DNA of 7,790 nt from an uncultured Flavobacteriaceae bacterium (lineage in GTDB: Bacteria > Bacteroidota > Bacteroidia > Flavobacteriales > Flavobacteriaceae), in NCBI GenBank assembly GCA_938074515.1, contig CALJFV010000183.1:1-7790 (forward strand), written 5' to 3'. Each line of letters starts with the position of its first letter. Position 1 is the first letter of the stretch. Shown piece by piece: positions 5,806-7,790 of this stretch. Below the pieces are notes generated by a model. That model was not told where the DNA came from and did not search any database. It saw nothing but the letters and a program-made list of their open reading frames with translations. A program made the translations under genes and the position numbers.

Positions 5806-6838
5806 TAGAAACCTCCTGAGGCAATTCCTTTTCATCAAGCATTAAATCAGCCAACCAAGTGGCTAGTAAAGGCGCCATAAGCAGACCGCGCGAGTTTAGG
5901 CCGTTGAATACGTAGATGTTTTTTTTAGATCTCAAGGCTCCGAGTATTGGTCGTCGGTCTTTGGTGGTCGGCCGAACACCATCCCAACAATCCACAATGC
6001 TATAAGGCAGTTTTAACAAGGCGTCCAAATCAGCCCGTATTTTTTTCTGGGCATCCATAATGGCATCATGCTGGTCAAGACGTGGATAAGTCGCGCCAAC
6101 TTGATAATAATCCTGACCCAAAGGGATAAGAAAGAATTTAGTTTTTACCACCTGGGTTAAATTAAGCCCAGGACACTCAATAATGAGATATTGACCCTTT
6201 TTTGCTTGAATAGGATTTCCATGGGTTATCCCTGGCCAATAGGTTTGCTGAAAACCTTGTGCCAAGATCACTCGCTCTGCTTTGTATCCGAGACTGCCAA
6301 TTGCCTTGTTCAGGGCTTGGTCCGAATCAAAATTTAATTCAGCAATTTTGTATTGATTCTGGTCGATAAGTCTTTGTCGATAAGTTTCAAGCAATAATTT
6401 AGGATCAAAACGCCAAAAATCCTCAGACATGCCATAACCATGTGGTGTGTTGAAATGAGATAATTGCTCACTTTTAACGTCACTCAGTGGATTTAGGTAT
6501 TGATTCCAAAAATGCTCTTCTCGCTTTTGTCGCCATAGCTCCGGCTCCTGTTTTGAATCAAATACGCGAATTAAGCCCCTGGTCTTTACCAGTGATATTT
6601 CTAGTTCTTGTTCCCAATTTTGGTAAAATATTTTAGCCTTAGGCCAAAAATCATCGGCACGCCAAACCTGATTGTAATAGCGCAATACAGCAGGATGAAT
6701 TGTTCCGCCGGCAATGGCAGTGGCCTTATTTCGGTTTGAATCAATAACCAATATGCTTTGCCCTCTTTGTGATAATTCACGAGCAATTGTCGCCCCTGCT
6801 ATTCCGAATCCAACGATGACAAAATCTAGTGACTTCAT
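5789..6838 (-). CDS. FAD-dependent oxidoreductase, DAO superfamily
   Basis: A 349-residue cytosolic flavoenzyme of the D-amino-acid oxidase/glycine oxidase superfamily, which oxidises amine substrates. FAD binding is shown by the Rossmann motif VGFGIAGATIARE (9-21; Gly10, Gly12, Gly15), with Asp33 at the end of the second strand for the ribose. A second FAD segment AIAGGTIHPAV (41-51) follows. Near the C-terminus are GVRPTTKDRRPILG (287-300), the DAO motif at the flavin, and NGLNSRGLLMAP (312-323). Length is normal for a stand-alone DAO protein; a MnmC-like oxidase domain, glycine oxidase or D-amino-acid dehydrogenase are all possible, and I cannot choose. ATG at 6838 puts the Rossmann strand at the very N-terminus. 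A perfect AGGAGG lies 9 nt upstream, inside the gldN terminator hairpin. The gene follows gldN on the same strand with 52 bp between stop and start. Confidence 0.9.
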   Translation of the reverse strand: MKSLDFVIVGFGIAGATIARELSQRGQSILVIDSNRNKATAIAGGTIHPAVLRYYNQVWRADDFWPKAKIFYQNWEQELEISLVKTRGLIRVFDSKQEPELWRQKREEHFWNQYLNPLSDVKSEQLSHFNTPHGYGMSEDFWRFDPKLLLETYRQRLIDQNQYKIAELNFDSDQALNKAIGSLGYKAERVILAQGFQQTYWPGITHGNPIQAKKGQYLIIECPGLNLTQVVKTKFFLIPLGQDYYQVGATYPRLDQHDAIMDAQKKIRADLDALLKLPYSIVDCWDGVRPTTKDRRPILGALRSKKNIYVFNGLNSRGLLMAPLLATWLADLMLDEKELPQEVSINRFF

Positions 6839-6844
6839 ATAAAA

Positions 6845-6870
6845 AACCCTCCTGTTTGGGCAGGAGGGTT
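6845..6870 (-). terminator. Rho-independent terminator after gldN
   Basis: A 10-bp perfect stem (arms 6845-6854 and 6861-6870, 6-nt loop), with six T on the minus strand (6841-6846, partly in the stem). It lies 20 bp after the gldN stop and directly before the oxidoreductase start codon. It could attenuate rather than fully stop transcription into that gene. Confidence 0.82.
6847..6853 (-). promoter_or_regulatory. Shine-Dalgarno AGGAGGG inside terminator hairpin
   Basis: On the minus strand AGGAGGG ends 8 nt before the oxidoreductase ATG, a near-ideal spacing and unusually strong for a Bacteroidota gene. It is the 3' arm of the terminator stem, so in a read-through transcript it would be base-paired and hidden. 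It may equally be a by-product of the terminator sequence. Confidence 0.45.
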
Positions 6871-6890
6871 AATGTCTTTATAAATACAGA

Positions 6891-7790
6891 TTAATAATTC
6901 CAAAGGTCAATCTCAATATTGCGGATTTGATCCTTAATACGGTCAGATTCTAACAGCTGCATCAACGAATTATCATTAATATAATCTGCTACACCGCGGT
7001 CTCCTTGGACATTGTCATCTTTAAATATAACCGCATTAAATCTTCTCGAATTGAGCAAATGATCAAAGGATATGGGCTGTGAAGTATTCTTGCGATTAAA
7101 GGCTTTGGCCTTATGCAGTATTTCACGAGCACCAGGATACCAAACCCAGAACAATTCCACCTTAGCATCTACATCATCGTCGGGAAACGCTTTCGAGCGT
7201 GCCTCATTGGCAACCGGACAGATCGCTAACAAGCGATAACGTAATTCACCCTGACGTTTGTCTAAATACCAAACCCCGCGAATACGCCATTCTTCAATAT
7301 CTCCCGCGTCCAAAGTAAACTTTCTTACATACTCTGGATCCACGCGACCAACAGCGTTGAACTGTTCGATTCCTAAATCAGTAGTATCGCTGTACATCAA
7401 GGAACCTTCTATATCTCTTAAAGTTCTTTTTTCAGAGAAATACGAGTCTGCATAAACTTCCGAAATATTGCCATTCTTGATGTTCTTTACCAATACATCA
7501 TACAAAGAGCGTCGCTCCGAACCAATATTATTCGTATCGATAGGATAATAGAGCGGAAAATTCACTCGCTCGTCCAAATCGATGATTTCCCAAGTGGTTT
7601 TTGACCAAAGAATATCTCGATCATCCACATAGCCATAAGGCAACGGGTTATCATTATCGTAAGCAATTTGAGCCTCGGTCTTTAGCCCAATTTCATCTGG
7701 AGTTTTCGCATTGAGGATATTCAACTGAGCCCGCAGACCAGGGCTAAGTAACATCAACGCAATTCCAAGAAATACTTGTGTTAAACGCAT
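6891..7790 (-). CDS. gldN: GldN, gliding motility / type IX secretion ring protein
   Basis: A 299-residue periplasmic protein (PorN in Porphyromonas) that with the lipoprotein GldK forms the outer-membrane-associated ring of the type IX secretion system, which is linked to gliding motility. Residues 1-21 are a signal peptide (hydrophobic VFLGIALMLL, likely cleavage after RA at about 21). Family features are ILWSKTTWEIIDLDERVNFP (60-79), the aromatic core EEWRIRGVWYLDKRQGELRY (166-185), ELFWVWYPGAREIL (212-225) and the C-terminal helix ending IDLWNY. Length fits the family. The ATG is the last codon of the window, so the leader and the upstream gldK, gldL and gldM genes expected from known operons are not visible; a slightly longer N-terminus cannot be excluded. 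A hairpin terminator follows the stop, consistent with gldN closing its operon. Confidence 0.92.
   Translation of the reverse strand: MRLTQVFLGIALMLLSPGLRAQLNILNAKTPDEIGLKTEAQIAYDNDNPLPYGYVDDRDILWSKTTWEIIDLDERVNFPLYYPIDTNNIGSERRSLYDVLVKNIKNGNISEVYADSYFSEKRTLRDIEGSLMYSDTTDLGIEQFNAVGRVDPEYVRKFTLDAGDIEEWRIRGVWYLDKRQGELRYRLLAICPVANEARSKAFPDDDVDAKVELFWVWYPGAREILHKAKAFNRKNTSQPISFDHLLNSRRFNAVIFKDDNVQGDRGVADYINDNSLMQLLESDRIKDQIRNIEIDLWNY

Overview
The window looks like chromosome of a marine, AT-rich member of the Flavobacteriia (Bacteroidota). The evidence is a GldN gliding/type IX secretion gene, a flavobacterial-type green proteorhodopsin next to blh, promoters of the Bacteroidota form (TTG, about 19-21 nt, TAnnTTTG), a fragment of a flavobacterial-type RND efflux adaptor, and mostly A-rich leaders instead of Shine-Dalgarno sites. 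The whole assignment comes from reading the sequence; no database was searched.

Layout, left to right. (1) 50-559 (+): small SnoaL/NTF2-like lipoprotein. It ends at a 15-bp hairpin (585-617) that can terminate transcription from both sides. (2) 628-700 (-): initiator tRNA-fMet with its own promoter at 709-740. (3) 834-1562 (-): proteorhodopsin with a strong terminator (791-816) and a well-formed promoter (1594-1623). (4) 1668-2561 (+): Blh, the enzyme that cleaves beta-carotene to retinal, transcribed divergently from the rhodopsin gene. (5) 2545-3335 (-): remains of an RND efflux operon. The N-terminal piece of a periplasmic adaptor is joined out of frame to the C-terminal piece of a TolC-like outer-membrane protein, with everything between them missing. 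(6) 3426-5345 (-): full-length two-domain ABC-F ATPase. (7) 5413-5805 (+): DUF983 zinc-ribbon membrane protein, divergent from ABC-F. (8) 5789-6838 (-): DAO-family FAD oxidoreductase. (9) 6845-6870: hairpin terminator. (10) 6891-7790 (-): gldN, whose start codon coincides with the window edge.

How the genes work together. Rhodopsin and Blh form a minimal phototrophy cassette: Blh makes retinal and the opsin uses it for light-driven proton export. The beta-carotene genes needed to supply Blh are not in the window. The rhodopsin has the D-T-E proton-pump triad, a green-tuning Met, and a Gly in helix 5 where carotenoid-antenna rhodopsins have an open side window. GldN belongs to the GldKLMN core of type IX secretion; the rest of that operon would lie beyond the right edge. 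ABC-F, DUF983 and the oxidoreductase are housekeeping-like genes with no visible link to phototrophy.

I did not find a convincing undescribed multi-gene system. The most useful leads are the possible antenna-binding rhodopsin, the collapsed efflux operon directly beside the phototrophy cassette, and a perfect AGGAGG ribosome-binding site buried in the gldN terminator. No CRISPR array, insertion sequence, integrase or phage gene was seen, and no gene-free stretch reaches 300 bases.
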